From positions 34,262,369 to 34,326,368 of the forward strand of contig NC_087064.1 in NCBI RefSeq assembly GCF_963678635.1: DNA of 64,000 bases, read 5' to 3'. This document shows, in pieces, positions 11,450 through 21,432 of the stretch. Numbering within the stretch: the first letter of the stretch is position 1; each line of letters starts with the position of its first letter. The position numbers were made by a program, and so were the translations under genes. The DNA comes from Symsagittifera roscoffensis. Its lineage: Eukaryota; Xenacoelomorpha; Acoela; Convolutidae. Under the pieces are notes generated by a model. That model was not told the origin of the DNA. It did no database searches and saw only the letters and a list, made by a program, of their open reading frames with translations.

Positions 11450-14130
11450 CTAAAGACCGCACGCAACGAACATATTCTGCAATTTTGTTTCAAACGGCAG
11501 TAGCAGAAAAGAAAGTTCGCGGGATAGTTTTTGTTCTTCTTCTTTTTTGGAGTAGCGATTCACTTGATCATTCATAACGCAACAGGAGAAACAACATGTT
11601 GCAGAGATAACTTGGCTCGTGGTAACCTCGCAATTTTTGGTAACAAACGATGCAATTTTAAAATTAAGTTGATATTTATTCGGCATCCAAAGTATCTCGT
11701 TTAGAGCCGGAGATTTAAAGTTTATATACGTTTCAAGCAGCAAACGAACCGGGCAGTGGCATTTTGATCGCGATGAATTTTATAAATCTGATCAGAAGTC
11801 AAACCAAAATAGTGGCTGATACAGTAATCCAGCCTTGAAATAACAAAAGAACGAGCTAGTTAAGCAGCGTTTTTAGCTGATACATAGTTAAGTACTCCCC
11901 AGAATTGTCTAAGTTGAGAGTAACACAGTCTGGTAACACAGTTGGTCTGTTCGTTCTTTGATAAGTTTTCAACAGGAAGTACACCTTAGCTTCTGACGTT
12001 TCTTTTGTTTTCTATGTTTTTACAGGTTCTTGGGGCAAACATTCGTTTTTGATTTCTTTGATATGACAAGCAGTTCAATTTGCTTTTCATTAAGGGCTAG
12101 ACATAAGGCGACAAATTTTTTTTGACTGACTGATCACCTTTTTGATTCTCTCTACGGTGAACTTCAAAGACCAAATGAAGGCTATGAACAATAGGCTGTC
12201 AGCAGCATAATTGTGGTGTGGCTCATTCCTTTCTTTCAGTACATCGCCAACAACGAGAAGTTCAATAATGTAAAGAAGATGTCCTAGTACCTTGCTTGCT
12301 GGCACACCTCTCTTCATAACGCAACAGGACAATTTCTTTTTTCACCGGAACAATTTTTCGCCCTCACAAATCACATTTTTTTGCCCTCTCAATTCTTTTA
12401 TATATGTATTTTTGAAGCAAGTGAGTACATTGCACAACCTGTTTTGCAAAAAAAAGTCAATAGAGAACAGTGATGAACTGCAATAGAGTACCAAAGGCTT
12501 TGCTGAGGTCAAAACACGCTAATAGAACATTTTCTCCCGATCGATTATTGCCGCTATATCAGATGAGACTTGCAGCAGTGCTGTTTCAGTTGATCGCTTA
12601 GATATATAGGCCGACCGGTTTAAGTCCAGTAAACAACTACCAAGGAGATATATTGTCATAGCTGTAGTTACTTGTTTCTTAGAATGTTTCTGAACAGATA
12701 AACATTCGTAGGTTATTTTTTAAAATGGCTGACTTCGATGCCCTTCAGTCCTGTTTTCAAGTGATTAAGTCAAACATTTCAACAAATCACAACAAAAGAA
12801 GGGTAGACAGCTTTAAAAAGTTTTAAATTAATATAAACATCTGCCGCTGTTCAGATATTTTCAACTAGCATGTCCAATTAATCATGTTCAATTTAAATAA
12901 ATTCCTGCAAATTTGTATGTGCGACAACCGGATGTTCAAAAAGCAGATTTTTTTTTGGGCAACAAAAACCTTCGAAAACTTTCATCACAGAAGCTTGCAA
13001 AGTCTTCCACTCTTTTTCCAGAGACCGACGGGGACATAACACTACTTTGTTGTCGCTTGATCAAATATCTTTTTGATTTGTAGATTAGCCTGAAGTCACT
13101 AGCGGCACATAGTTTTTGCAGAAAACAGCTGCGCTATTTTCGAGAAGCTCCAGAAAAGCACAAGCTTCGTGCTTGTATTTTGGCAAACTTTGTGAAGGGC
13201 AAACGTTTATCTTCTGCCCTTCAACTTTTCTTGTGACAAGCCGCTGAGCCACTGATTTTTTATCAAATAAACTAGTCTTTCTTTTCGAACCGTTTTTATA
13301 AGAAGGCAGTAGATAGACATCGTCCTTTCTATGCTTTTCATTTCGTGTTCTAGAATCCTGGAACTAACATGTCTTCAGTTCTGTTTCTAGTTTGCTGTCG
13401 CTACTAGGAAAAATCACTGATGAGCTTCTGTGTTTTTTCGATATTCGTAGGAAAAGATAACAGGGCAAAAATCACTGAAATTACAATCTCGAGCAAAAAA
13501 ATCATTTATTCTCACACCTGGCGAACAAATACTTTTATCAAAAGTACGCCGATAGCGATGAGTGGGAAAAACATCATCTTTTCAACTCCTGCCTCGAGTA
13601 TGGCATCCAGGAGCTTCGCTGTTCTTTAGCCATGAGGACTGTTGAAATGAAAGTTAAAATCACTAAGATTAAGAATTCGCTGAAAACAAATGCAATAATG
13701 CGTTACTAGAATAAGCGATTCTGACAGGAAAGCCACAAAATATGCCGAATGTGGTCGATAAAGGACACAGATGATAACCGAAAACCTGCCTGCTAAAATT
13801 TCCAATGAAAACTTTATGCTGTCATTTTTGAAAAAAAATTCTATGCTGTCATTTTTATGCTTGGTCTTGTTTACTCGATACTTCGTATTGTTAATCAGAG
13901 TTAACATCCTCCTTTTTTGTTCATATTAGTCTGATAAATCTGAACACAGTTGAAATAGTTCCATCTAAATTGGATTCGTCAATATCTTCTTCTATAACCC
14001 ATGTCAGGGTGAGAATAAAAAAATTAAAATTTAATGATTTCGTACACATAAAATTTTCTCGGAGCGATCTGATATTCCACGGACAACAATTGACACCTTG
14101 CATTTTTTGCTTTTTAGTCAATTTTCTTCA
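11450..14130 (-). pseudogene. Second decayed LINE (endonuclease plus reverse transcriptase)
   Basis: Read on the - strand, the N-terminal endonuclease is at 14121-13921 (WNIRSL, then LTLTWVIEEDI, matching the usual SLRNK and LTETWL motifs) and 13907-13560 (VLYRPHSA, then SDFNFHFNSP, equivalent to the usual GDFN-H motif, then TAKLLDAILEAGV). The RT follows: RSAYISKRSTETALLQVSSD and motif A FDLSKAFGT at about 12620-12480, then GVPASKVLGHLLY (motif B) and YAADSLLF (degenerate YADD) within 12332-12090. A C-terminal SRLDYC segment with a following QNATARFV is at about 11850-11760. The order and spacing fit a LINE of the CR1/L2/jockey supergroup. Many stops and frameshifts, and a probable insertion between RT motifs A and B, make it dead. 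Its boundaries are approximate. Confidence 0.7.
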
Positions 14131-15217
14131 AAATTTAAACACGTTTTTGCATCTTCATTGTGTCTGAACTTTCGGTAAACAACTCAAGTTGCTTCAGTGT
14201 CTTCTAGATAGTAGCAAATGTCTTCTAGATGGTAGTTTTTCCATTTCCAAGAAACCCATGCAGGTTTTCTCTGTTATATTGATTCATTTTAGTTGCTTTG
14301 GTTCGTTTCTTTCCGGTCTCATCTGACGTGGATGCATCCTTGCGTAAGTTTGCAGCAGATTTCCTCCGTATAGTCTCATCGAAATTTGACTGCTTCTCTG
14401 CGCCTACTTGCTTCTCATCTTTCTGATACACGAAGTCATACTATGTATTTCGAGGAAGATGCATTTCGATACCAACTAAAATTACATAGCCCAACTTAAT
14501 TCAAAACAAAATGAAACGATGAAGTTTGCTGAAAAATAATGGATTATAATCGAATAAAATGTATAATAATTAATTAAAATGGATTGTAATTCTATAAAAT
14601 TTGAGAATTTGTTTTTAAAATAATCGATTACAATCGCTTATAAACAATTATAATGTTTTTTTTTTGTTTTTCGACAAATACTAGCATTGTAATCCATGTT
14701 TAATCAATTATAATTGATTCTTCTTGAAAAGTATGAAGATCGACAAAAAAAAATCCCTTATAAATAATTAATTAATTTCTCTTTTTACTGAGTGCGGGCT
14801 GAACTAGACGAATTTCTTGTACATTAGAGTCGCAAGTTCACTCAAGCCAGCTCAGCAATGAGTTATCATACTTTCAACAAAACGTTTGCGATGAAAAATT
14901 TCCTTAATTTTGACTCTCTGGGTCGTGAAATTCTTTGCCCAAATTTTAACATTTGATCATTCGCTACTCGACATCGTTTTTTTTCGTGGAAACGACTTTT
15001 TCTACCTTCGTCGTTTTCTTTTAAATTTGTCAATTTGTTGCGAACGAGTTAACTCAGTGGGGCAACAGGGAGACAAAAGTTGCTAAATACAATTTTATTG
15101 TCAGAAGTGCTCTCACGTTTCTTGTTGTGATATTTTTTGGTTTTTCTTGGTTTTTCGAAATTATTCGATAAAACATCGACCTTCTAGCCTTCTGACATCA
15201 ATGATAAGTTAACCAGG
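14131..15217. other. AT-rich stretch without a supported gene
   Basis: About 14530-14740 is very AT-rich with recurring, partly inverted GATTATAATCG, GATTACAATCG and AATCCATG strings, possibly an old AT-rich MITE. The - strand frame 14431-14225 (68 codons) is charged and low in information. No RNA gene or domain was seen. Confidence 0.45.
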
Positions 15218-15225
15218 GTTTTGAG

Positions 15226-15630
15226 CAGGGGCGGATTTAGGGGGGGAGGGGTGCGGACGTTCTCTCTTAGGGATTCGTTCCCCTGCCGACCCAAAGGGTC
15301 CCCTCTTGTACTATTTTGAGATATCCATTTTTGACTGACTGACCCTAAATTTTTTCTAAATGCGCCCTCAACGCCAATGTATACTAATTTTGAGGGGGGA
15401 GCGCGCGCCGAAAAAACGCAATTTTTTGGTCAAAATTTTGGACAGTTTTTTCAAAATTTTGCCTCCGGCGCAGAAAATCAAAAAGTTTGGCCGGAACAGG
15501 GACTAAACCGTTCTTAGGGAGAGCTCGAAAAACCTATTCGGTCGACCTAAAAAAAGGTCGACAAAATTTTCGAAAATTTCTTGAAAATCGCCCCCCCCCC
15601 CCCCTCGAGAAAATCCTAGATCCGCCCCTG
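15226..15630. mobile_element. hAT-type MITE with exact 8-bp target duplication
   Basis: The element starts CAGGGGCGGATTTAGG and ends CCTAGATCCGCCCCTG, so the termini are inverted CAGGGGCGGAT repeats. It is flanked by GTTTTGAG at 15218-15225 and again at 15631-15638, a perfect 8-bp target-site duplication. An 8-bp duplication and CAGGGG termini are hAT hallmarks. The interior is non-coding, with G/C runs near both ends and a GCGCGCGCC stretch, so it must depend on a transposase elsewhere. Related copies lie in every array-A unit. Confidence 0.85.
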
Positions 15631-15960
15631 GTTTTGAGCATATGGTAAAATGATTTTCTACAAATTTTTCTATTGAACCAGGTCAAAAATATATTTGAGG
15701 TCCTGTTATATGAATCCCTTGTTAAGCAAAGAAATGGAGAAATAAACAGAAAGAGGACAGAGAGAAAAAACTCATTAGAGACAACTTTTCAGCTGACTGA
15801 AAATTGATTCAAATTTTTGAAGCTACTGAACAGTGAACAAATTTTTAAGCTCACTTCTGAATGTTTTTGAATCACCAGTTTCACCAGTTTGGCCAGTTTT
15901 TAAATTACCAAATTTGAACCTGCAGTAGCCACAGTAAAACTGGACAAATTAAGCTAATGG

Positions 15961-16716
15961 GTGAAGGGATACAAAAGTAGTTTCTTTTTAATGCTCAAAA
16001 CACACCAAATTAAAGAGACGAACTTCGGCTTGAGACTTACTTTTGGTGTCTGGTGCTTGAGCAAGATTGAAACAGCGGCAGATTTCACATCACGGGTGAT
16101 TTTCTCAGACAAAAAGTGGTGGGTGCTCGACAGCTCTCCAAATTCTCAAAACGATAGGAGATGGAGTTTAGTTAACCCCAGAGAATACGCGGAGTGCAAG
16201 TACCAGGGCAAAAAGAAAGTGATGTGCTGGATGGGTTTCCTTCAAGGAGCTGTTCTTGGCCCGTTTTGGTTCGTAGACGAACAGCAACGACCAATAACAC
16301 TGAACCAGTTTTCGTATCTGAACATGCTGGAACACGACCTCTGGCCAGTCCTTCGAGAACGACGAAACTTGAGGCGCATATGGTTTATGCAAGACGGAGC
16401 TACATGTCACTGCACGGGACGCGTACTCAGTTGGCTTGGGACAAAGTTCAACGACAGAATTATAAGTAGACGAACCCCTATACCCTGGCCACCTCAGAGT
16501 CCGGACCTGAATCCCCTGGATTTTTGGCTGTGGGGTCATCTGGGGAAAATTGTTCATGGTGCGAATCCACGAAGTATTGACGAACTCATGCAAACTGTAG
16601 AAGATGCCCGAAATACAATAACGCCCGATAATATCGAAGAGTCATTGAGAAATTTGACGAAAAGATTACAAAGCTGTGTTGCTCAAAACGGCGGACACTT
16701 TCAGCATCTTTTATAA
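15961..16716 (+). pseudogene. 5'-truncated DD41D Tc1/mariner-group transposase
   Basis: The 251-residue frame carries the catalytic part of an IS630/Tc1/mariner DDE transposase: VIFSDKKWW (first Asp, about residue 50), WFMQDGATCH (second Asp, about residue 143) and WPPQSPDLNPLDFWLWGHL with the third Asp in the LDF of this string. Counting residues between the second and third Asp gives 41, the DD41D spacing. The C-terminus, GGHFQHLL, is the usual end for this group. The N-terminal helix-turn-helix DNA-binding region expected in a protein of about 340 residues is absent, and I find no left terminal repeat, so the copy appears 5'-truncated. The ATG used is therefore incidental. The remaining frame has no stop, so truncation is probably more recent than the decay of neighbouring LINEs. 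Confidence 0.85.
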
Positions 16717-16830
16717 AACAATTTTATCAGATATTCAAATCTCCTCCACTTATCTATCTTGTGCAGAAAAAATTGTGTATTTATCTCTTCTCAAAAAAAA
16801 AGTTATAGCGTTTTATAAAATTACAGTTTA

Positions 16831-16846
16831 TTTGAAACACCCTGTA
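16831..16846. repeat. Right terminal repeat of the DD41D element, ending at TA
   Basis: The string TTTGAAACACCCTGTA ends at a TA dinucleotide 115-130 bp after the transposase stop. Its reverse complement TACAGGGTGTTTCAAA has the form expected for the termini of this transposon group, which inserts at TA. No matching left terminus was found upstream. Confidence 0.7.
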
Positions 16847-16989
16847 GTTTTGATGGTTCCATTTAGAGGACACGTTAGTGGCTTCTCTAACTTAGAAATG
16901 ATCACAAGTTTTTTTTGTTTTCACTCAATTGAAGTACTTCAATTACGTTTCAAGGCAGGAGTTCGAATTATTTTTAGAACTTCTTGATT

Positions 16990-18110
16990 GGGACTATCGG
17001 GAAAACTCATATACACCAAAATTGGAAATATCATAAAAAAACAAGTTCAGAGCTGCCCAACAACTCAAGGGAGAACAAAAGTTTTTGAACTGAAGCAGAA
17101 AGATCTTGAGTCAGAACATTTCAGTTTGAGGTTGGTTGTACGCCATCTAAATGACGACCTGTTTGTAGCTGTTACTACCTGGACTGGGTTTACTTAGACC
17201 TAGCTAAGTTCTTCTGTTTTCAGGGAGACATTGCAGCGACAGTCCCGATATAAAGCGCAAAGCAACATCCTTGCAAGATTTTCTCAGAAAATTAAAGCCC
17301 TGTTTGAGGCTGCCAATGGGCTACACCCAAATCTGAGGTTCACTCTTGAGTATGAGGTGGAATCCCGATTCTGGACATGATGATTGTGTGCGAAGGTATA
17401 TGAATACCAGTCTTTATCTGCCCTATCACGCATGTTAAAAGAGCGGTACATGAATACCGGTCTTTACCTGCCCTATCACGCATGTGCACCAGTCAAGTAC
17501 CAGTGGAATAGTCGAGGGCACCGTTCACAGGATACATCTCGCCACTTTTAATTGGGTTGTTTTCGGTATTGGCAGAAAGAAGCTCAAAAAAGACTTGGCT
17601 CAGAATCAGTACCCACCTTCATTCGTGGATCCAATCGTTTCTCGTACGATCGACAAAGTATGGCACATTCCTTCCAGTAATGTGCTGAAAGTTATGACGC
17701 TTCACGACCGACCACCCACAATGAGCGGCCGATTAAGCGGCCGAGCTACCGTACCGCGGTAATATCCCTGGTCGGTTTGGCGAGAGGCTCAGAAGTATTC
17801 AAGATGTAGGCGTCATTCGGGATTTAAAAACCCTCTTGCCCTCATTCAAAGCTTAGTTGCTACAGAGCTACGAAGTTTTGTGGTGTATGAGGTTCGCTTT
17901 TCGAGCTGCAACGCCCTCTACTCTGAACAAACAGTCCACCACTTCTTCCTATGGCTGAAGTAGCATTTGAAGACAACAGCACCCGTAGGAGGGCACCTTT
18001 GGAACCGCAAGATACGAGACTAAGATCTCTGCCCAAGCTAGCGATCTGATCACCTTTTCGACGGTGAAGGCGTTTTATATTCATATAAGGAAACCGCTAT
18101 TGAACAGCCG
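16990..18110 (+). pseudogene. 3' portion of a Penelope-like retroelement with GIY-YIG domain
   Basis: Pieces in several frames line up with the C-terminal half of a Penelope-like element. At about 17130-17170, VVRHLNDDLFVAV resembles the RT active-site segment (xxDD). At about 17280-17370, IKALFEAANGLHPNLRFTLE matches the usual F..LN..HP.I.FT.E segment. At 17560-17670, LKKDLAQNQYPPSFVD matches the L..NGYP..FI motif after the RT. At about 17850-18060, ELRSFVVYEVRFSSCNALY, then HLWNRKIRD, then EGVLY, corresponds to a degenerate GIY-YIG nuclease. The order RT, NGYP-type motif, GIY-YIG is that of Penelope-group elements. Stops, frame changes and a local duplication make it dead. The 5' part is missing, being bounded by the mariner element. 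Longest frame: 17484-17762. Confidence 0.65.
17400..17486 (+). repeat. 51-bp tandem duplication in the Penelope-like remnant
   Basis: ATGAATACCAGTCTTTATC begins at about 17400, and ATGAATACCGGTCTTTACC at about 17451. Both run on into TGCCCTATCACGCATGT. The period is about 51 bp with two or three differences, a local duplication after the element was already inserted. Confidence 0.8.
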
Positions 18111-18153
18111 AAAAAAAATAGAAATCTGACTATCAGCGCGTGAACGTGTCTCG

Positions 18154-18180
18154 GGGAGTCAAGACGTTCAGTTGACTCCC
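18154..18180. repeat. Stem-loop at the head of array A units
   Basis: GGGAGTCAA at 18154-18162 pairs perfectly with TTGACTCCC at 18172-18180 around a 9-base loop. It recurs at the start of units 2 and 3. A structural RNA or a recombination hairpin are both possible, but nothing else supports an RNA gene. Confidence 0.55.
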
Positions 18181-18671
18181 GCGGGTCGCATCTTTCTATT
18201 CTACATCTGATCGTTGCATCTTTGTTATAGATGTCACAGATATTTCCATGTTGCTTTTTTTTGCTTTAGAATATTTCTGTTTTCAGTATCTGATAATGCA
18301 CACAAAATATGCGAAAAGCTTACCAATTCTTTCTTGAACATTGATTTTGATTTTCAAAACAGAATCCTTAAAATCTCAAGAACTTAAATTGAAATAGATG
18401 CAATAGTTTGTCGAAAGGTTTAAGCTAACTGAAACTGAAGTCGAAAACGTGGAACTACTCCACTTTTTTGCCTCGGTTTTTTTAAATTAGCCTCCAGGAG
18501 AGCTTCAAACAAAAACGGCGTCTGTTATAGTTTCATTGAAGAAAATTTTCGATTAACTTTACTTGAAGTTCGCGACGAGTTTTATAGTCTTCATGTTTCA
18601 AAAGCCCTTTGACTGGATAGTAGTCAACCAAGAGTGTTGTTTTAATTGCGAGAAATATTTTTGGAGCCAGT

Positions 18672-18941
18672 CAGGGGCGGATTTAGGGGGGGGGGGATGG
18701 GCGGACGCTTTTTTCCCCTCTCGGGGATTCGACCCCCTGCCGACCCAAAGGGTCTCCCCTTGGTACTTTTTAAGAAATCCATTTATGGCAGATCGACCCT
18801 AAAATTTTTCTAAAGGCGACTTTGGCGCCAATATATACTCATTTTGAGGGGAAGCGCGCGCCAAAAAAAAACGCAAAATCCGCCCCCTCCCCTCGAGAAA
18901 ATCCGCCCCCTCCCCTCGAGAAAATCCTAGATCCACCCCTG
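18672..18941. mobile_element. hAT-type MITE in array A unit 1 (internally rearranged)
   Basis: It starts CAGGGGCGGATTTAGGG and ends CTAGATCCACCCCTG, so it is the same family as 15226-15630. The flanks are GAGCCAGT (18664-18671) and GAGCGAGT (after 18941), an 8-bp target duplication with one mismatch. The interior is shorter than in units 2 and 3 and contains a directly repeated string ATCCGCCCCCTCCCCTCGAG. Confidence 0.85.
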
Positions 18942-18990
18942 GAGCGAGTCAAGCTAAATTAAGAAAAAATACAGAAACAATTTTGTTGAA

Positions 18991-19110
18991 CCTTTCTTTT
19001 TCATAGCTTTTTCGTCTAAAATGCCAGATCTGTAGAAAAATAAATTTCGTCTAATTTCGTTTTTGTAGCATCCGTCTAATTTGCTTGTCCTATAATTTCC
19101 TAGGCCCTCA
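18991..19110. repeat. MULE-terminus relic in array A unit 1
   Basis: The stretch contains GCCAGATCTGTA, then CGTCTAATTTCGTTTTTGTA, GCATCCGTCTAATTTGCTTG and TTTCCTAGGC. These are the reverse complement of the left end of the FLYWCH/MULE transposon at 55461-55560. No transposase is attached. The same relic recurs at about 23228-23347 and 27467-27586 in units 2 and 3. Confidence 0.75.
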
Positions 19111-19138
19111 TAAATTTATACTAGACTCGTTGTAAAGA

Positions 19139-19604
19139 AGCCCTGAAGGTTCCTAAGGTCTATGAAGCAATAATAACATGAGAGTAAATGTAAAGAAAAA
19201 TGAAACAACTTTTTTTTTTAATTTGAGATTTTTTTGCACGAAACATCCCCCCACACGCCAAATAAAGTACAAAGTGATAAATTTTGCTCCTGGTGAAAAA
19301 TTACTAATGGCAAATAAGCTTCCTTCAATCAATTTGGAACAATTTCTAAGTTGGATTAAATTTCCGCTTACGCGTTGATAGCGCAAAATATATCGCGTTA
19401 ATTGTCCCAAACGGCCAAAATGGCAATTTTAAACCCCTTAACTTTACAAAAAAACGATCGCAGCTAGAATAAATTTTCAAAGTTAAGCTCAAATTAACAA
19501 CACCTTTTGAATGATATAAAAAACTTGTCAAAAATGGCTTGTTAAAAAGTGAAAATTTGTCTAAAAAAACCACCCCGAGCGCAAAAACTCCGTTACTTTC
19601 TCGC
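19139..19604 (+). mobile_element. Double-hairpin element, diverged + copy, array A unit 1
   Basis: It begins at AAGCCCTGAAGGTTCCTAAG, a partial 5' end lacking the first hairpin arm, and ends at CTCCGTTACTTTCTCG. The interior has the family landmarks: CCCACACGCC, CCGCTTACGCGTTGATAGCG and CACCCCGAGCGCAAA. It is more diverged than the other copies. Counterparts lie at about 23376-23841 and 27615-28080. Confidence 0.75.
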
Positions 19605-19803
19605 CATGCCTAAGTGGGTGTGGGGTTCGATATGAAATGTTTATAGAAGTTTCAAGAACTGAATCTTGATTAGGCTGGTGTTCGTTTTTGTATGTGCGAC
19701 GAAATGCTGCTCGCGGCCTATTGTCGCCTGCAATAAACGTCGTCATGCCTTCTAAATGGTACAGCTCTTTCTTTTTACTTTTTCCTGCTTCCATTATACC
19801 TTA
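19561..19803 (-). repeat. Segment shared by arrays A and B (77-codon frame, probably non-coding)
   Basis: A - strand frame from 19794 to 19561 recurs at 24031-23798, 28270-28037 and, as 64-codon versions, at 34662-34468, 39298-39104, 44568-44374 and 49468-49274. It looks protein-like at first sight. However, nearly all base differences between the A and B versions change an amino acid (R/Q, P/L, I/V, E/D), which argues against selection on a protein. It marks common ancestry of the two arrays. Confidence 0.6.
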
Positions 19804-19875
19804 TTTTACGCTGTTTTCAATGGATATACAAGGTTGTGGGCACTAGTTTAATTGTTTGGTTCTTCAAAAATGCTA

Positions 19876-20397
19876 ACAAGACTGCTCGTATCAGGGCAAA
19901 GCCCTGAATTTTCCAATTTTTTAAAGTTTTTATGGAGCAGTAAAAACATTAAAAAATTCAATATAATGAAATGAAATGAAGTTTTTTTTTCTAAAATTTA
20001 AAATTTTTAATGAAAATCATCCCCCACACGCCATATAAATTACAAAAGGATAGATTTCGCTCCTTGTAACAAATCAGTTATGGCAAATAAGCTTCTTTCA
20101 ACCAATTTGCAACGATTTTAATATGGATTAAATCTCCGCTTACGCGTTAATAGCGCGATATATATCGCGCATTAATTGTTCAAATTGGCCAAAAAGGAAA
20201 CATTTAAACCCCCATAATTTTACGAAAAATTATCCTAGGTGAAATATATTTTAAAATCTGAGCTCAGGACAACAATACTTTTTGAAAATTATTTTAAAAT
20301 TTTGTCAAAAATGGCTAGTTAAAAAGTCGAAATTTGTCTGAAAAACCCTCCCCGAGCACAAATATTCCGTTACTTTCGTATCGAAAGTCGGAACAAT
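19876..20397 (+). mobile_element. Double-hairpin element, + copy, array A unit 1
   Basis: It starts AACAAGACTGCTCGTATCAG with the 5' hairpin (CAGGGC-AAA-GCCCTG) and ends with the 3' hairpin ACTTTCGTATCGAAAGT followed by CGGAACAA. The internal palindrome GCGCGATATATATCGCGC is intact. It forms a tail-to-tail pair with the next element. Counterparts lie at 24113-24636 and 28352-28875. Confidence 0.85.
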
Positions 20398-20472
20398 AAT
20401 TTGAAGTAGCTAAACTGTTTGAAGCGTGTTTTGATGTGTACGCAAGCTTAAAACGCACATGCAAACTTCAAT

Positions 20473-20996
20473 TATTGTTCCAACTTTCTAGACGAAATTA
20501 ATAGAATATTTGTGCTCAGGGTGGGTTTTTTTCTTCAGACAAATTCAACATTGTAACTAGCCTATTTTGACAAAATTTTCTTATATCATTCGAAAGGTAT
20601 AGTTGTACTAAGCTTAAATTTGAAAAAATATTTCATTTGTGATGTTTTTTGTAAAGTAATGGGGGTTTAAAGATTGTCATTTTAGTCAATTTGGGACAAT
20701 TATCGCGCGATTAATTTCGCGCTATTAACGCGTAAGCGGAGGTTTAATCCGTCTTAAAAATTATTCTAAATTGGTTAAAGGAATATTATTTGCCGAATTG
20801 ATTTGTTAACGGGAGCGAAATATCTCACTTTGTACTTTATATGGCGCGTGGGGGATGATTTTCACAAACATCTCAATTTAGAAAAAAAAAATTTGTTTTT
20901 TTTTACATTTAATTTGTTTCATGTTATTACTGCTCAATAGACCTCAAAAGGCAGGCAGTCAAAACATTCAGGGCTTTGCCCTGATACGAGCAGTCA
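20473..20996 (-). mobile_element. Double-hairpin element, - copy, array A unit 1
   Basis: Inverted copy running from TTGTTCCAACTTTCTAGACG to GGGCTTTGCCCTGATACGAG. It faces the preceding + copy tail to tail across about 75 bp. The 3' hairpin has decayed while the 5' hairpin is intact. Counterparts lie at about 24712-25235 and 28951-29474. Confidence 0.85.
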
Positions 20997-21068
20997 TGTT
21001 TTTTTCTGAAATTTTTCGAGGCTAAAACTTCGAAACTCACCAAGAGGACTGCGAGATAAGCAATTGTT

Positions 21069-21260
21069 TTGATTGAGGTTTACCTAATCGATAAACCTCG
21101 ATTCTGCGAGAAATCGGGGGAATACCAACTTGTATGCAAGTGCCTCGATATGATATCGCAAGAAAATGTACAAGACCTATCGGTGGAAGTTGAATTTGAT
21201 CCTAGTTGTCGAGGACAAAGACGTGGTAGGTATATCTGTAAAAGTCAAACCAATTTTTGA
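21069..21260 (+). pseudogene. Exon-like segment in array A unit 1, possible captured host exon
   Basis: The 63-codon frame has a balanced, Cys-containing composition (KSGEYQLVCKCLDMISQEN, then VEVEFDPSCRGQRR). It is framed by a plausible acceptor (GATTGAG, AG at 21076-21077) and donor (GTGGTAGGTA, GT at 21226-21227), giving a 148-bp exon-like stretch at 21078-21225. I do not recognise the protein. No neighbouring exon of the same gene is evident, so it may be a gene fragment carried by the repeat unit. Confidence 0.35.
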
Positions 21261-21398
21261 ATTTGATTCGATATAGATCTAACTGCACAAATTATCTGAA
21301 AAAGTATAAAAAAAACATACGGTCTAATGAAAGTCTCATCACATGATCCATTTTTCAGCCAAGAAAAAATAGAATTTTGTCAAGATACTATATCAATA

Positions 21399-21432
21399 GC
21401 GGGGAGGGGCAAGGCGGGGAGGGGAGGTGGAT
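21399..21432. repeat. GC-rich minisatellite in array A, variable between units
   Basis: GCGGGGAGGGGCAAG-type units. Units 1 and 2 have one full repeat plus a partial one, while unit 3 (29876-29925) has one more 15-bp unit. The length difference is a multiple of three, so overlapping frames stay open by chance. Confidence 0.75.

Noticed and set aside
11575-12330. Direct repeat TTCATAACGCAACAGGA at two sites in the second LINE
   Set aside because: A 16-17 bp match at 11572 and 12314 without further flanking similarity. It could be chance or a small duplication, and no mechanism is supported.
16168-16593. 141-codon - strand frame
   Set aside because: Antisense shadow of the transposase, whose DDE motifs are on the + strand.
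19561-19794. 77/64-codon - strand frame present seven times in arrays A and B
   Set aside because: Differences between the A and B versions are almost all amino-acid changing, which does not fit a protein under selection. Listed as a shared repeat segment instead.
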